Positions 43,918 to 43,930 of a DNA stretch of 43,930 bases are shown here, in pieces. This DNA is from Sphaerisporangium corydalis (GTDB taxonomy: Bacteria; Actinomycetota; Actinomycetes; Streptosporangiales; Streptosporangiaceae). Numbering within the stretch: position 1 is the stretch's first letter; the number at the start of each line of letters is the position of its first letter. The translations under genes were made by a program, and so were the position numbers. Location of the stretch: the NCBI RefSeq assembly GCF_025506355.1, contig NZ_JANZYP010000079.1, positions 1 through 43,930 on the forward strand, given 5' to 3'. The notes beneath the pieces were generated by a model, which was given only the letters and a program-made list of their open reading frames with translations, did not search any database and had not been told where the DNA came from.

Positions 43918-43930
43918 CCCACGATCCCCC

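Overview
The window is GC-rich, densely packed DNA from an actinobacterium. It carries actinobacterial hallmarks: DUF5753-type XRE and DUF6879 proteins, a tgm ATP-grasp RiPP locus, a DUF3000-RNase D pair, HemQ-type haem synthesis, an F420-type LLM oxidoreductase, split LigD-like genes, and frequent GTG starts. The flavour suggests a filamentous soil genus (Streptosporangiales or a relative), but I cannot fix the genus from sequence alone. No rRNA, tRNA, CRISPR array or replication origin was seen.

Layout. 1-3.7 kb: the edge of an IS3-like element that breaks tgmC, followed by tgmB and tgmA (graspetide/imiditide-type RiPP maturation) and an upstream unit of a 77-aa protein, a DUF6879 protein and an XRE-DUF5753 regulator. 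3.9-6.6 kb: a stand-alone LigD-type polymerase domain, msrB, a small zinc-ribbon gene and a membrane-anchored protein. 6.7-11.2 kb: haem genes hemQ, hemY/cgoX and hemE, with a convergent DUF4349 lipoprotein between the last two. 11.7-18.4 kb: a small ORF, DUF3000, RNase D, a LacI regulator, an amino-acid permease and dxs. 18.6-22 kb: two tandem secreted zinc metallopeptidases closed by perfect hairpins, and a carboxylesterase. 22.1-26.8 kb: a xylose-type ABC operon (xylF-xylG-xylH) with a ROK regulator as its last, overlapping gene. 26.8-32.9 kb: a TauE exporter, a cytochrome P450, aconitase and a DUF457-like membrane hydrolase. 33.4-35.6 kb: a His-rich PadR regulator with a His-tailed DUF1707 membrane protein, then a second DUF6879 gene. 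35.6-39.6 kb: the Pnkp/Hen1 RNA-repair pair. 39.7-43.9 kb: an LLM oxidoreductase, a LigD-type ATP-dependent ligase, a 65-aa protein, an MmyB-type regulator with a G-rich leader, a ribbon-helix-helix plus coiled-coil gene pair, and a hypothetical gene at the edge.

How the genes work together. HemE, HemY and HemQ are enzymes of the coproporphyrin-dependent haem route. XylF, XylG and XylH import a pentose-like sugar under the ROK protein. Pnkp and Hen1 heal, methyl-protect and seal broken RNA. The polymerase-domain and ligase genes, about 36 kb apart, are parts of a split LigD-like end-joining or excision-repair toolkit; no Ku gene is present here. TgmA would be macrocyclised by TgmB and methylated by TgmC, but TgmC is cut by the insertion, so the locus probably makes an incomplete product. 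The most informative non-coding signals are the aconitase upstream region (an iron-box-like palindrome plus a tandem MarR-like operator), the P450 promoter with a Crp-like site, the palindrome over the padR -10 box, the cruciform inside the xyl operon, and the G-tract leader of the MmyB-type regulator.
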